This document shows positions 34,301 to 42,826 of a stretch of 51,514 nucleotides of DNA, piece by piece. The stretch comes from Bacteroidota bacterium. Its GTDB lineage: Bacteria > Bacteroidota > Bacteroidia > AKYH767-A > 2013-40CM-41-45. The notes under the pieces are model-generated. The model was not told the DNA's origin, searched no databases, and saw only the letters and a list, made by a program, of their open reading frames with translations. Made by a program: the position numbers and the translations under genes. Numbering within the stretch: the stretch's first letter is position 1; the number at the start of each line of letters is the position of its first letter. The DNA lies in the NCBI GenBank assembly GCA_004295015.1, contig SHNE01000047.1, positions 1-51,514 on the forward strand, in the 5' to 3' direction.

Positions 34301-34438
34301 CATGTGTCTTTCCACCAAATCGGTTTCGGATTTAAATTTTTAGCATAGTTATTCTTATCAATTAATAGAGATAATTTTTAAGAATGAGTATATAAAAACA
34401 GGCATGAATATTTATTCGTAATTTATTTCTTCATTTTT

Positions 34439-34846
34439 ATGTCACGTCCAATTCGCGTTTTAATTGCCAAAGTAGGTCTTGATGGCCACGACAGAGGTGC
34501 TAAAGTTATTGCATCCTTTTTGCGTGATGCCGGCATGGAAGTAATTTACACCGGTCTCAGACAAACACCTGAGATGGTAGTGAATGCTGCTTTGCAGGAA
34601 GATGTCGATGTGATTGGTGTCAGTATTCTTTCCGGCGCTCACATGACTGTTTTTCCTAAACTCATCGGGATGATGAAGGAGAAGGGAATGAATGATGTTC
34701 TGTTGACCGGTGGAGGAATTATTCCCGATGAGGACATGAAAAAGCTGAATGCGGATGGAGTAGGAAAATTATTTGCACCCGGCACCAACACGGATGAGAT
34801 TGTAAATTATATCCAAAAAGAAGTAAAGCAAAAGAGGGCATTCTGA
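34439..34846 (+). CDS. Stand-alone cobalamin-binding protein (methylmalonyl-CoA mutase C-terminal type)
   Basis: The 135-aa protein consists only of a B12-binding domain. The signature DGHDRG with the cobalt-ligating H17, followed later by [11 protein letters not shown] and GGGIIPDED, is that of the small or C-terminal domain of acyl-CoA mutases. It could be the small subunit of a split mutase or a partner in B12 loading; the large catalytic subunit is not in the window. An enoyl-CoA hydratase gene follows 25 bp downstream, which suggests acyl-CoA metabolism. Confidence 0.9.
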   Translation: MSRPIRVLIAKVGLDGHDRGAKVIASFLRDAGMEVIYTGLRQTPEMVVNAALQEDVDVIGVSILSGAHMTVFPKLIGMMKEKGMNDVLLTGGGIIPDEDMKKLNADGVGKLFAPGTNTDEIVNYIQKEVKQKRAF

Positions 34847-34871
34847 TTTAACATTCAATGGAGAAATATAT

Positions 34872-35654
34872 ATGACAAGCTATAAAAATATTTTGAGTGA
34901 CAACCAGGAAGGTATTTGCACAATTACTGTCAATCGACCGGAAAAACTCAATGCACTTAACCATGAAACCATTCAGGAAATCGGGAGAGCTGTAGCTGCT
35001 GCTGTTAAGGATAAAGGAATCGATGGAATCATAATAACAGGTGCAGGCCAAAAAGCCTTTGTTGCCGGTGCTGATATTTCAGAGTTCTCTTCTTACACAG
35101 TTGAAGAAGGTAAGAAGCTGAGTTCCGATGGACACAAAGTTTTTAATTCTATAGAACGATGTCCAAAGCCGGTGATTGCCGCAGTGAATGGCTTTGCTTT
35201 GGGTGGAGGATGTGAGTTAGCAATGAGCTGTCACCTGCGTGTTGCTTCCGACAATGCAAAGTTTGGTCAACCGGAAGTGAAGCTTGGTGTCATTCCGGGT
35301 TATGCAGGCACGCAACGTCTTGTTCAATTGATTGGAAAAGGGAAGGCAATGGAGCTGCTCATGACTGCAGATATGATTGGTGCTGAAGAAGCTCATCGAC
35401 TTGGATTGGTGAATCATGTCACCACTCCTGATCAGTTGATGAATAAAGTAATGGAGATAATGGCTAAAATAAGAGCCCAGTCACCCAGGGCTATTGAAGG
35501 CATAGTGAATTGTGTTGATGCGTATTTTAATAAAGAAAAAGATGGCTTTGCATTTGAAATAGAGGAGTTCGGAAATTGTTTTGGTACGGGTGATTTTACT
35601 GAAGGAGTTTCTGCATTTTTAGAAAAACGTAAAGCGAATTTTGTAAGATCATAG
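34872..35654 (+). CDS. Enoyl-CoA hydratase/isomerase (crotonase family)
   Basis: The 260-aa crotonase adds water to enoyl-CoA esters. The motif AFVAGADISEF provides one oxyanion-hole residue, GFALGGGCELAMSCHLRVAS the second together with a catalytic Glu, and FGQPEVKLGVIPGYAGTQRL the other catalytic Glu, so a true hydratase activity is likely. The chain-length preference cannot be told; short-chain (crotonyl-CoA) forms are closest in length and motifs. Its neighbour is a B12-binding domain protein, which may indicate a shared acyl-CoA pathway. Confidence 0.93.
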   Translation: MTSYKNILSDNQEGICTITVNRPEKLNALNHETIQEIGRAVAAAVKDKGIDGIIITGAGQKAFVAGADISEFSSYTVEEGKKLSSDGHKVFNSIERCPKPVIAAVNGFALGGGCELAMSCHLRVASDNAKFGQPEVKLGVIPGYAGTQRLVQLIGKGKAMELLMTADMIGAEEAHRLGLVNHVTTPDQLMNKVMEIMAKIRAQSPRAIEGIVNCVDAYFNKEKDGFAFEIEEFGNCFGTGDFTEGVSAFLEKRKANFVRS

Positions 35655-35715
35655 TTTTAATGAGGTCGTTAAGCTAAAATCCAATTATCATTTTAAGAAT
35701 AGGAGAAAGAGTACT

Positions 35716-36285
35716 ATGCGTATCGCCAAAAGTTTTACCAAACACGTATTTTGCCTGGAAGGCGATTGGGAGAAAGACCTGCGCAAGAAGTCCAGTATCG
35801 GAGCAGCCTTGGATTTTTTGCATGCAAATTGCAATATCCAATACATACACAAGCATTGTGGAACAAAGGAAAACCTTGAATACTATTTATCGCGATGGAA
35901 ACAGAAACGTTACAAAGAGTATTCAATTTGTTATCTTGCTTTTCATGGTCATCCTGAAGTCATAGAAGTAGGTAATGAGCATGTTGATCTCAAAGAACTT
36001 GCAGACATGCTTAACGGTGCATGTGTGAATAAGATTATCCATTTCGGATCATGCAATACGCTTGATACGGATGAAAGTAAAGTGAGAGAATTCCTTGAAA
36101 CAACTCAGGCTCTTGCTGTCTGTGGCTTTCGAACAGATATTGATTTCCTTGAAAGTTCAGTTTTTGATATGTTACTTATGCAAAAATTTCAGGAGTACCG
36201 TGATATTAAAGCAGTGGACCGTGATTTGAAAAAGAATTACAGAAAGCTTATCAAGAAGCTTGATTTCAGGTTGATGTTTAACTAA
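35716..36285 (+). CDS. Small protein with caspase/CHAT-like His-Cys pair
   Basis: The 189-aa protein is not assigned to a characterised family. A strand ending in YLAFHGH (H77-G78-H79) is followed about 35 residues later by a strand IIHFGSCNT (C113), the layout of the catalytic His and Cys in clan CD peptidases (caspases, gingipains, CHAT). The later segment AVCGFRTDIDFLESSVFDML also fits a CHAT-type core, where it would flank the active site. There is no signal peptide and no partner domain, so it is cytoplasmic and unusually minimal. AGGAG at 35701-35705 supports the start. Peptidase activity is inferred; a non-enzymatic role is possible. Acylphosphatase follows 37 bp downstream. Confidence 0.65.
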   Translation: MRIAKSFTKHVFCLEGDWEKDLRKKSSIGAALDFLHANCNIQYIHKHCGTKENLEYYLSRWKQKRYKEYSICYLAFHGHPEVIEVGNEHVDLKELADMLNGACVNKIIHFGSCNTLDTDESKVREFLETTQALAVCGFRTDIDFLESSVFDMLLMQKFQEYRDIKAVDRDLKKNYRKLIKKLDFRLMFN

Positions 36286-36322
36286 TTTATTTTCGATGCT
36301 TCGGCAATGATTTTAATTGAAG

Positions 36323-36589
36323 ATGAGAGCGTTTGTACTCAGTATTCATGGTCGTGTTCAAGGGGTGTTCTTCCGCAAGCATACAAAGGAAAAGGCCCTG
36401 GAGCTCAGGCTTAACGGAACTGTACGCAATTGCAGTGACGGAAGTGTTGAAGTTCATGTTGAAGGAGCAGAGCCAGTCATTAACGAATTCGTTCAATGGT
36501 GCCACCATGGCCCTTCCCGGGCTAAAGTCACAAAAGTAGATATACACGAGAGCACGCTGAAAAATTATACAAATTTTGTCATTTTGTAG
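36323..36589 (+). CDS. Acylphosphatase
   Basis: The 88-aa acylphosphatase hydrolyses carboxyl-phosphate bonds. The family signature GRVQGVFFRKHT with catalytic R18 and the second signature GTVRNCSDGSVEV with catalytic N36 are intact. The ATG at 36323 is preferred over a TTG two codons earlier. It lies 37 bp after the CHAT-like gene on the same strand and may be co-transcribed with it. Confidence 0.95.
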   Translation: MRAFVLSIHGRVQGVFFRKHTKEKALELRLNGTVRNCSDGSVEVHVEGAEPVINEFVQWCHHGPSRAKVTKVDIHESTLKNYTNFVIL

Positions 36590-36713
36590 GCTTGAAATGT
36601 TGAGTTTTGCCTGTGTAATCTGTGTTTAAGTTTTGTTTAACGAATGGGATTGAATTTATCTCATACCTGTGCGTTATCAAAGGCCTTGAAAAGCATAGAT
36701 CCTAAACAGAAGA

Positions 36714-38216
36714 ATGTCTCAACTAAAAAAGCTCGCCGGACAAACTGCCATTTATGGTCTTAGCAGTATTCTCGGCCGCCTTCTGAATTATTTATTGGTT
36801 CCTCTTTACACTCGTGTCTTTGATCCGGGTGAATATGGCGTGGTTACTCAGCTCCTGGCATTAGCAGCTTTTTTCAATATCGTTTTTACTTATGGATTGG
36901 AAACAGCTTACTTCAGATTTTTTCAAACTGAAAAAGGGAATCCCAAAGTTTATGCTACCGGCCTGATCTCCATTATTGCCAGCTCTCTGTCGCTCGGATT
37001 GCTCATTGTAATTTTTTCCGGACCTCTTGCCGCCTGGTTAAGAGTTGATGGAAACAATGATCCAAATCTATCTTTATACATAGCCATGTTCGCCGGCATC
37101 CTTGCATTCGATGCGATTACTGCCATTCCTTTCGCCAAACTTCGGCAGGAGAACAGAGCGAAACGCTTCGCATTTCTCAGACTGGTAAATATTTGCGTCA
37201 ACATTTTGTTGAATTTATTTTTCTTAATTCTCTGTCCGAAAATTCTCGCAACGGGTGCTGAGTATCCTTTTATCGACTTTATCTACAAGCCTTCATTTGG
37301 CATTGGCTACATATTTGTTTCACTTTTTGTTTCAAGTCTGGTGACCTTGCTCATGCTCCTTCCTGAAATTTTTTCCGTGCAATTGCATTTTGACAAAGCA
37401 CTTTGGAAAAAAATGTTACGCTATTCATTCCCCCTTGCCATAGCAGGTTTTGCAGGAATGATAAACGAAACCTTCGACCGTATTTTACTTCCTGTTCTCA
37501 TTCAGGATAACACTACAGCCATGGCTCAACTTGGGATCTATGGAGCCTGCTACAAGTTATCGATACTGATGACTTTATTCATTCAAACCTTCCGTTATGC
37601 AGCAGAGCCATTCTTCTTCAATCAGAGCGAGAAAGAGCAATCCCGTGAGGTTTATGCCACTGTCATGCATTGGTTTGTAATAGTTTGCTCTTTTATTTTT
37701 CTCGCTGTGATGATGTATATCGATATCGTAAAAATATTGATCGGCCCGGAATTCAGAGAGGGACTGGCAGTGGTTCCAATACTTTTGATCGCTAACTTAT
37801 GCCTTGGTGTCTTTTTCAATTTGTCCATATGGTATAAACTTACAGGTAAAACCCAATGGGGAGCCTGGCTCGCAATTTTTGGAGCGGTGATCACCCTTCT
37901 CTTTAACTTTCTGCTTATTCCTGTCATGGGTTATATGGGAGCTGCCTGGGCAACGCTCATTTGTTATGCTTCGATGATGCTGGCTTCCTACTACGGGAAT
38001 CAAAAATATTATCATGTACCCTACCGCATTGCGCCTTTGTTTGGCTATGTGTTTTGGGCGATAATATTATACTTCATCAGCGAACTCATCAGGCCTTATG
38101 TGATAGATAATTTATGGTCTATTCTCCTGATAAATACATTGTTGACCCTCGTATTTTTAGCAACCACCTTCTTCTTCGAGCGCCGGAAAATTGCCTACCT
38201 TCGCAGAAGAAAATAA
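36714..38216 (+). CDS. Polysaccharide flippase (Wzx/MurJ-MATE superfamily)
   Basis: This is a 500-aa integral membrane protein with about 12-14 hydrophobic helices. It starts with QTAIYGLSSILGRLLNYLLVPLYTRVF, typical of O-antigen/polysaccharide flippases that move lipid-linked sugars across the inner membrane. A short basic tail ends the protein. It is followed 18 bp later by dut and then by a sugar nucleotidyltransferase, a gene order I recall in many Bacteroidota genomes. Confidence 0.9.
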   Translation: MSQLKKLAGQTAIYGLSSILGRLLNYLLVPLYTRVFDPGEYGVVTQLLALAAFFNIVFTYGLETAYFRFFQTEKGNPKVYATGLISIIASSLSLGLLIVIFSGPLAAWLRVDGNNDPNLSLYIAMFAGILAFDAITAIPFAKLRQENRAKRFAFLRLVNICVNILLNLFFLILCPKILATGAEYPFIDFIYKPSFGIGYIFVSLFVSSLVTLLMLLPEIFSVQLHFDKALWKKMLRYSFPLAIAGFAGMINETFDRILLPVLIQDNTTAMAQLGIYGACYKLSILMTLFIQTFRYAAEPFFFNQSEKEQSREVYATVMHWFVIVCSFIFLAVMMYIDIVKILIGPEFREGLAVVPILLIANLCLGVFFNLSIWYKLTGKTQWGAWLAIFGAVITLLFNFLLIPVMGYMGAAWATLICYASMMLASYYGNQKYYHVPYRIAPLFGYVFWAIILYFISELIRPYVIDNLWSILLINTLLTLVFLATTFFFERRKIAYLRRRK

Positions 38217-38234
38217 TTCATAATCTTCCTTAGA

Positions 38235-38669
38235 ATGAATGTCCCTATAATTAATAAATCGAGGCATCCGCTTCCAACTTATGAAACGGATTCTGCAGCA
38301 GGAATGGATTTACGTGCCAACATTGAAGCACCCATAACTCTAAAGTCATTGGAGCGGGCAATGATTCCTACCGGACTTTTTATAGAACTTCCTGTTGGTT
38401 TTGAAGCACAGGTTCGTCCTCGCAGTGGTCTCGCTGCAAAAAAAGGAATCAGTGTATTGAATTCCCCGGGTACCATCGATGCAGACTATCGAGGTGAAAT
38501 CAAGGTTATACTTATCAATTTAAGCAAGGAGGATTTTATTGTGGAAGATGGTGAACGCATTGCTCAACTGGTAGTTGCAAGCCACGAAAGAGTAGAGTGG
38601 AATGCCGCAGAAGTATTAGCAGATTCCGGCCGAGGTAGCGGAGGCTTTGGATCGACCGGAAAAAATTAA
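38235..38669 (+). CDS. dut: dUTP diphosphatase
   Basis: The 144-aa trimeric dUTPase keeps uracil out of DNA and supplies dUMP. All five motifs are present: [19 protein letters not shown], the central [14 protein letters not shown] with the catalytic Asp, GERIAQLVV, and the C-terminal [10 protein letters not shown] arm. It is close behind the flippase gene and is followed by a spacer holding a palindromic element. Confidence 0.98.
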   Translation: MNVPIINKSRHPLPTYETDSAAGMDLRANIEAPITLKSLERAMIPTGLFIELPVGFEAQVRPRSGLAAKKGISVLNSPGTIDADYRGEIKVILINLSKEDFIVEDGERIAQLVVASHERVEWNAAEVLADSGRGSGGFGSTGKN

Positions 38670-38742
38670 AAGCCTTGTCATGCGATTTAGATTGATAATT
38701 CTGGTTAGAAATTAGAAGCACAGGCATGAAAAAATAAAAGTT

Positions 38743-38860
38743 GCCATGAATGCACGAATAAAAAATATATTCGTGCATTGGATAGAATTTCTGAGTTACC
38801 ACAATATTGTCCATCATGCACAAACCAATTGAGAAGTAAGAATGTTCCTGCATTCGTGGC
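38743..38860. repeat. Second MITE-like palindromic element
   Basis: The left end is GCCATGAATGCACGAATA (38743-38760). The right end (38843-38860) reads TGTTCCTGCATTCGTGGC, matching the inverted complement of the family motif at 16 of 18 bases. A third partial copy, TATTCGTGCATT (38768-38779), forms a 12-bp hairpin with the left end. The length of 118 bp is close to the 116 bp of the element at 139-254. Confidence 0.55.
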
Positions 38861-38929
38861 CAACATTTTTGTTAAAAAATAAGCATAGAAGATAAATTTT
38901 TAGAGAACGAAAAGAAATAAATATATACG

Positions 38930-39931
38930 ATGAGAATAATTGTCCCTATGGCCGGAATGGGAAAAAGAATGAGGCCACACACATTAACAGTACCAAAACC
39001 TTTAATTCCTGTTGCAGGAAAACCAATTGTGCAATGGTTGGTTGAAGATATCACTAAAGTTTGCAAAGAGAAGGTTGAAGAAATAGCTTTCATCATTGGA
39101 AATTTTGGAAAGGAAGTTGAAAAGGATTTGATAGCCATCGCTGAAAGTCTGGGTGCCAGAGGCAGCATTTTTTATCAGGATGAGCCCTTGGGAACAGCAC
39201 ATGCAATAATGTGCGCCAAAGATTCGTTAAAGGGCAAGGTCATTGTGGCATTTGCCGACACACTCTTTCGAGCCGACTTTACTATCGACGATGAAAAGGA
39301 TGGAGTAATCTGGGTAAGTCGTATTGATGATCCCAAAATGTTTGGAGTCGTGAAAGTTGATGATAAAGGAATCATCACCGATTTCGTTGAGAAGCCACAG
39401 AATTTTATATCTGATTTGGCTATCATCGGAATTTACTTTTTTAAGGATGGAGAATACCTGCGAAATGAATTGCAATATCTTCTCGATAATAATATTCGTG
39501 AAAAAGGGGAGTATCAACTTACCAATGCACTGGAGAATATGAAACAAAAGGGCACCAGGTTTGTTCCGGGTAAAGTTGATGAATGGCTCGACTGCGGAAA
39601 TAAAGACGCCACCGTATTTACCAATCAGAGAGTTCTTGAAAATCACAAAGGAGATAATATGATTTCTAAAACTACGATTTTGAATAACTCAGTAATTATT
39701 CCACCTTGTTACATAGGAGAACTTGTTGAATTGAAAAATTCTGTAGTTGGTCCCCATGTTTCTATCGGCATGCATTCTAAAATTGAGAATTCGGTCCTTA
39801 GTAACAGTATCGTTCAAACACATACTAAAATAAAAAATTCGGTTTTAAGTAATTCGATGCTTGGCCATTTTGTTGAATATACCAATTCCGCCGAGTCACT
39901 AAGCATCAGTGATTACTCTTCTCATTTATAA
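38930..39931 (+). CDS. Sugar-nucleotide nucleotidyltransferase with beta-helix tail
   Basis: The 333-aa protein has an N-terminal nucleotidyltransferase domain, with MAGMGKRMRP at residues 7-16 and the catalytic-type lysine in VPKPLIPVAGKP. It is related to glucose-1-phosphate thymidylyl/uridylyl- and mannose-1-phosphate guanylyltransferases. The last 90 residues hold hexapeptide-like repeats (NSVVGPHVSIG, KIENSVLSNSIV) forming a left-handed beta-helix. The product is an activated sugar for envelope polysaccharides; the exact nucleotide and sugar cannot be told. The neighbouring flippase fits this role. Confidence 0.88.
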   Translation: MRIIVPMAGMGKRMRPHTLTVPKPLIPVAGKPIVQWLVEDITKVCKEKVEEIAFIIGNFGKEVEKDLIAIAESLGARGSIFYQDEPLGTAHAIMCAKDSLKGKVIVAFADTLFRADFTIDDEKDGVIWVSRIDDPKMFGVVKVDDKGIITDFVEKPQNFISDLAIIGIYFFKDGEYLRNELQYLLDNNIREKGEYQLTNALENMKQKGTRFVPGKVDEWLDCGNKDATVFTNQRVLENHKGDNMISKTTILNNSVIIPPCYIGELVELKNSVVGPHVSIGMHSKIENSVLSNSIVQTHTKIKNSVLSNSMLGHFVEYTNSAESLSISDYSSHL

Positions 39932-39971
39932 ATCTACCGGGTCAGTCTCCTGTGATCCTAATTTAATAATC

Positions 39972-41708
39972 ATGAATAAGCTCCTGTTTTCCCTTGTCAT
40001 CAGTTTGTTTCTTCTTGTCGCTTGTAAAAGTTCAGAACAAGCCGGCGAGGCAAGCAAGTCGGTGAAAAGCAATTTGAGTGATAGTCAGAAAGCTGATGTG
40101 TCCTATTTGTTTTTTAATGCTAACAAAGAAAAGATATTAGGCAATCTGAATATTGCTGCCGACCTGTTTGCGGAAGTAATCCGTAAAGATGGCAGCAATG
40201 CAGCAGCGATGTATGAGCTGAGTAATATTTATTCGGAACAGAAGAAGTTTTCAGATGCATTATTTTTCAGCAAGAGTGCATGGAACATCGATTCGAAAAA
40301 CATATGGTATGCTTTATCTTATTCAGATATTCTAAACAAAAATAAAAAGTTTGAGGAGTCTGCATCGGTGCTTGCTCAGTTGGTGAAAGACAATCCGGAT
40401 CGCTATGACTTTTATTATGAGTGGGCCGCCGCTTATGTTTATGCCGAAAAATTTTCTGACGCAATCAAAGTATATGATAAACTTGAAGAGAAGACCGGTA
40501 TAAGCAGTGATGTGAGTATGCGTAAAGCAAGAATGTATCAACGCATCAACAAAACAGACAAGGCTGTGGATGAATTGCAGAAGTTGATTAATAGTAATCC
40601 TGCCGATGCACAATCTTATGGGATGCTGGCAGAACTATATCAGAGCATGGGCGAAAAACAAAAAGCGCTTAATACCTATAATAAAATTCTTGAAGTTGAT
40701 CCTGAAAACCCATACATTCATTTATCACTCGCCGATTTTTACAGAAGCAATGGCGAAAAGGAGAAGTCCGTCATAGAACTGAAAAAAGCTTTTCAAAATA
40801 AGGATCTCGACATTGATACAAAGATCAGCATCCTGGTTTCTTACTTTAATCTGATAGAAGTGCACCCGGAACTTAAAGATCAGGCGATGGATATGTGTGT
40901 AATTCTTATTGAGACACACCCTTCCGATTCACGTGCACATGCCTTGTATGGAGATTTTCTTAGCAGAGATGAAAAGTACCGTGAAGCATTGGTAGAATAC
41001 AGAAAGGCAGTGCAGCTCGGATCGCGCGAGTTTGCCGTATACAGTCAGATTTTAATCATCGATTCTCAATTGCAGGAATGGGATGCCATGGTGAAGGATG
41101 GTGCTGAGGCTACCTCGCTTTTCCCGGATCAACCTTTCGCTTATTTACTTTCAGGTATCGCTCTTATTCAAAAAAAGAATTTTACTTCCGCGATTTCAAA
41201 TTTGAATTCAGGAGTCAAAATGATTGTAGATAATCCGGAGCTTGAAAGCCGGTTTTATACCAGCCTTGGAGAAGCTTACCATGAACTCAAAGATCATACT
41301 CGATCAGATGAAAATTATGAAAAGGCTTTAAAGCTTACTCCAAAGGATGCAAACCTATTGAATAATTATGCTTATTATCTTTCTCTCAGAGGTGATATGT
41401 TGGAAAAAGCGGAAGCGATGTCTAAGTTGAGTAATGAACTGGAACCCAATCAAAGTTCTTACGAAGACACCTACGGGTGGATCATGTTTAAAATGGGCAA
41501 GTACAACGATGCAAAAACCTGGATCGAGAAATCCCTGGAATCAGGAGCTGATAAAAGTGCAACAGTTCTCGAGCATTATGGCGATGTATTGTATAAAATC
41601 GGAGATAGTGTAAAAGCCATGGAATACTGGCAAAAGGCGAAAGAAGCCGGTGATGGAGCTTCAGAGCTCCTTGACAAAAAAATTCAGGATAGAATTTTCA
41701 TTGAATAA
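39972..41708 (+). CDS. TPR-repeat lipoprotein
   Basis: The 578-aa protein starts at the ATG at 39972. A signal peptide with lipobox (LFLLVAC) makes it a lipoprotein; the ATG at 39909 inside the preceding gene is unlikely as it adds 21 residues before the signal. The rest is tandem tetratricopeptide repeats, about ten or more from residue 35 to the end, such as AQSYGMLAELYQSMGEKQKAL and DANLLNNYAYYLSLRGDM. It is probably a periplasmic scaffold in envelope assembly. A DUF4292 lipoprotein and an EnvC-like protein follow. Confidence 0.87.
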   Translation: MNKLLFSLVISLFLLVACKSSEQAGEASKSVKSNLSDSQKADVSYLFFNANKEKILGNLNIAADLFAEVIRKDGSNAAAMYELSNIYSEQKKFSDALFFSKSAWNIDSKNIWYALSYSDILNKNKKFEESASVLAQLVKDNPDRYDFYYEWAAAYVYAEKFSDAIKVYDKLEEKTGISSDVSMRKARMYQRINKTDKAVDELQKLINSNPADAQSYGMLAELYQSMGEKQKALNTYNKILEVDPENPYIHLSLADFYRSNGEKEKSVIELKKAFQNKDLDIDTKISILVSYFNLIEVHPELKDQAMDMCVILIETHPSDSRAHALYGDFLSRDEKYREALVEYRKAVQLGSREFAVYSQILIIDSQLQEWDAMVKDGAEATSLFPDQPFAYLLSGIALIQKKNFTSAISNLNSGVKMIVDNPELESRFYTSLGEAYHELKDHTRSDENYEKALKLTPKDANLLNNYAYYLSLRGDMLEKAEAMSKLSNELEPNQSSYEDTYGWIMFKMGKYNDAKTWIEKSLESGADKSATVLEHYGDVLYKIGDSVKAMEYWQKAKEAGDGASELLDKKIQDRIFIE

Positions 41709-41810
41709 TGTGCTCCGGCTTGTATTTGTTCATAGATCGGCATTGTGAAGGCTTTATCATTAATTTCCTTTTTTTTGGGAAAGCTTGAAAGATTTATTTT
41801 AATTTGCTCA

Positions 41811-42680
41811 ATGAGCAATCACCAGGCTTGTTTCGGTCCAGTCTCTTTTCGAATCGCTTTTAATTTCAATGCACGATTTGTGTTGTTACTGTCATGCCTT
41901 GCTTTTTTCTCGTGCAAGACAACTAAAAAGGTAGTTGAAATTCCATCTGTTCAAGTCAAATTGAAAGGCGCTGACGTTATCCAGGTCTTCGACAGCATGG
42001 TGGTTAATCAGTTCGAATTCTCCTACCTTGCTGCAAAGGCTACGGTTGATTACACTGATAAGACCGGTGAGACGCAATCATTTGATGTGAATATGCGGAT
42101 GCGTTACGACAGTGCAATTTGGATCAGCATAACTCCACTCCTTGGAATTGAAGTAGCCCGGGTTATCATTAATCATGATAGCCTGATGATAATGGATAGG
42201 GTTCACAAAACTTTTATGGCTCGCGATTATGCATACCTGGAAGAAATGTTAAAAACCACTGTGACCTTTGAAATGATACAAGCTGTTGTCGTTGGTAATT
42301 ACTTTACATACCAGCGTGCGGATAAGATTCGGTCAGTTTATGAAGATGAGCCTTATTTTATTCTAAGTACCCTTAATAAAAGACGCGTCAAACGTGTTCT
42401 TGAGGAAAAGGATCCTTCTAAACCCGTAATTCAGGATTTTTGGATTGACGGGAATTTCCGAATTGCCAAATCTAAAATTACGGATGAAAGATTGGATCGA
42501 TGGGTTGAGGCCAGCTATAAGAATTTTACCGATGTCGGGGGAAAGTTATTTCCCAATGACCTTGTTGTGACGATTTCAGCAGCTACGCCAACAATAATTA
42601 AAATAGCCTATAATAAACTGACTCCTGACGAGTCATTCACCATGCCCTTTACGGTTCCTGAGAAGTATGAACGGAAGTAA
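41811..42680 (+). CDS. DUF4292 lipoprotein
   Basis: The protein has 289 aa from the ATG at 41811; the open frame extends to a GTG at 41745, which would give a longer N-terminus without benefit. The signal peptide ends in LAFFSC, a lipobox. The body resembles DUF4292, a Bacteroidota family of outer-membrane-type lipoproteins with unknown function, perhaps related to LolA/LolB-like lipid carriers. It lies between the TPR lipoprotein and the EnvC-like gene, the conserved context I recall for this family. Confidence 0.85.
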   Translation: MSNHQACFGPVSFRIAFNFNARFVLLLSCLAFFSCKTTKKVVEIPSVQVKLKGADVIQVFDSMVVNQFEFSYLAAKATVDYTDKTGETQSFDVNMRMRYDSAIWISITPLLGIEVARVIINHDSLMIMDRVHKTFMARDYAYLEEMLKTTVTFEMIQAVVVGNYFTYQRADKIRSVYEDEPYFILSTLNKRRVKRVLEEKDPSKPVIQDFWIDGNFRIAKSKITDERLDRWVEASYKNFTDVGGKLFPNDLVVTISAATPTIIKIAYNKLTPDESFTMPFTVPEKYERK

Positions 42681-42826
42681 CTGTGTTTTGCCAGGATAAT
42701 CGAGTGAATTTTTAGAACTTTTTTTGTTTTTTTTCGTTCAAAATGCATTAGGTTTTATTCCCCATGTTCCCTGTTAATTTAAAATATTGTTTGCTTTTCC
42801 GAAAATTCCAATCGGCACTTTTTACT

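Noticed and set aside
34301..34438. Cobalamin riboswitch ahead of the B12-binding gene
   Set aside because: The leader of about 130 nt lacks a B12-box-like conserved segment and is too short and AT-rich.
36333..36539. 68-aa frame overlapping acylphosphatase
   Set aside because: It is a shifted-frame shadow of the acylphosphatase gene, whose catalytic motifs are intact.
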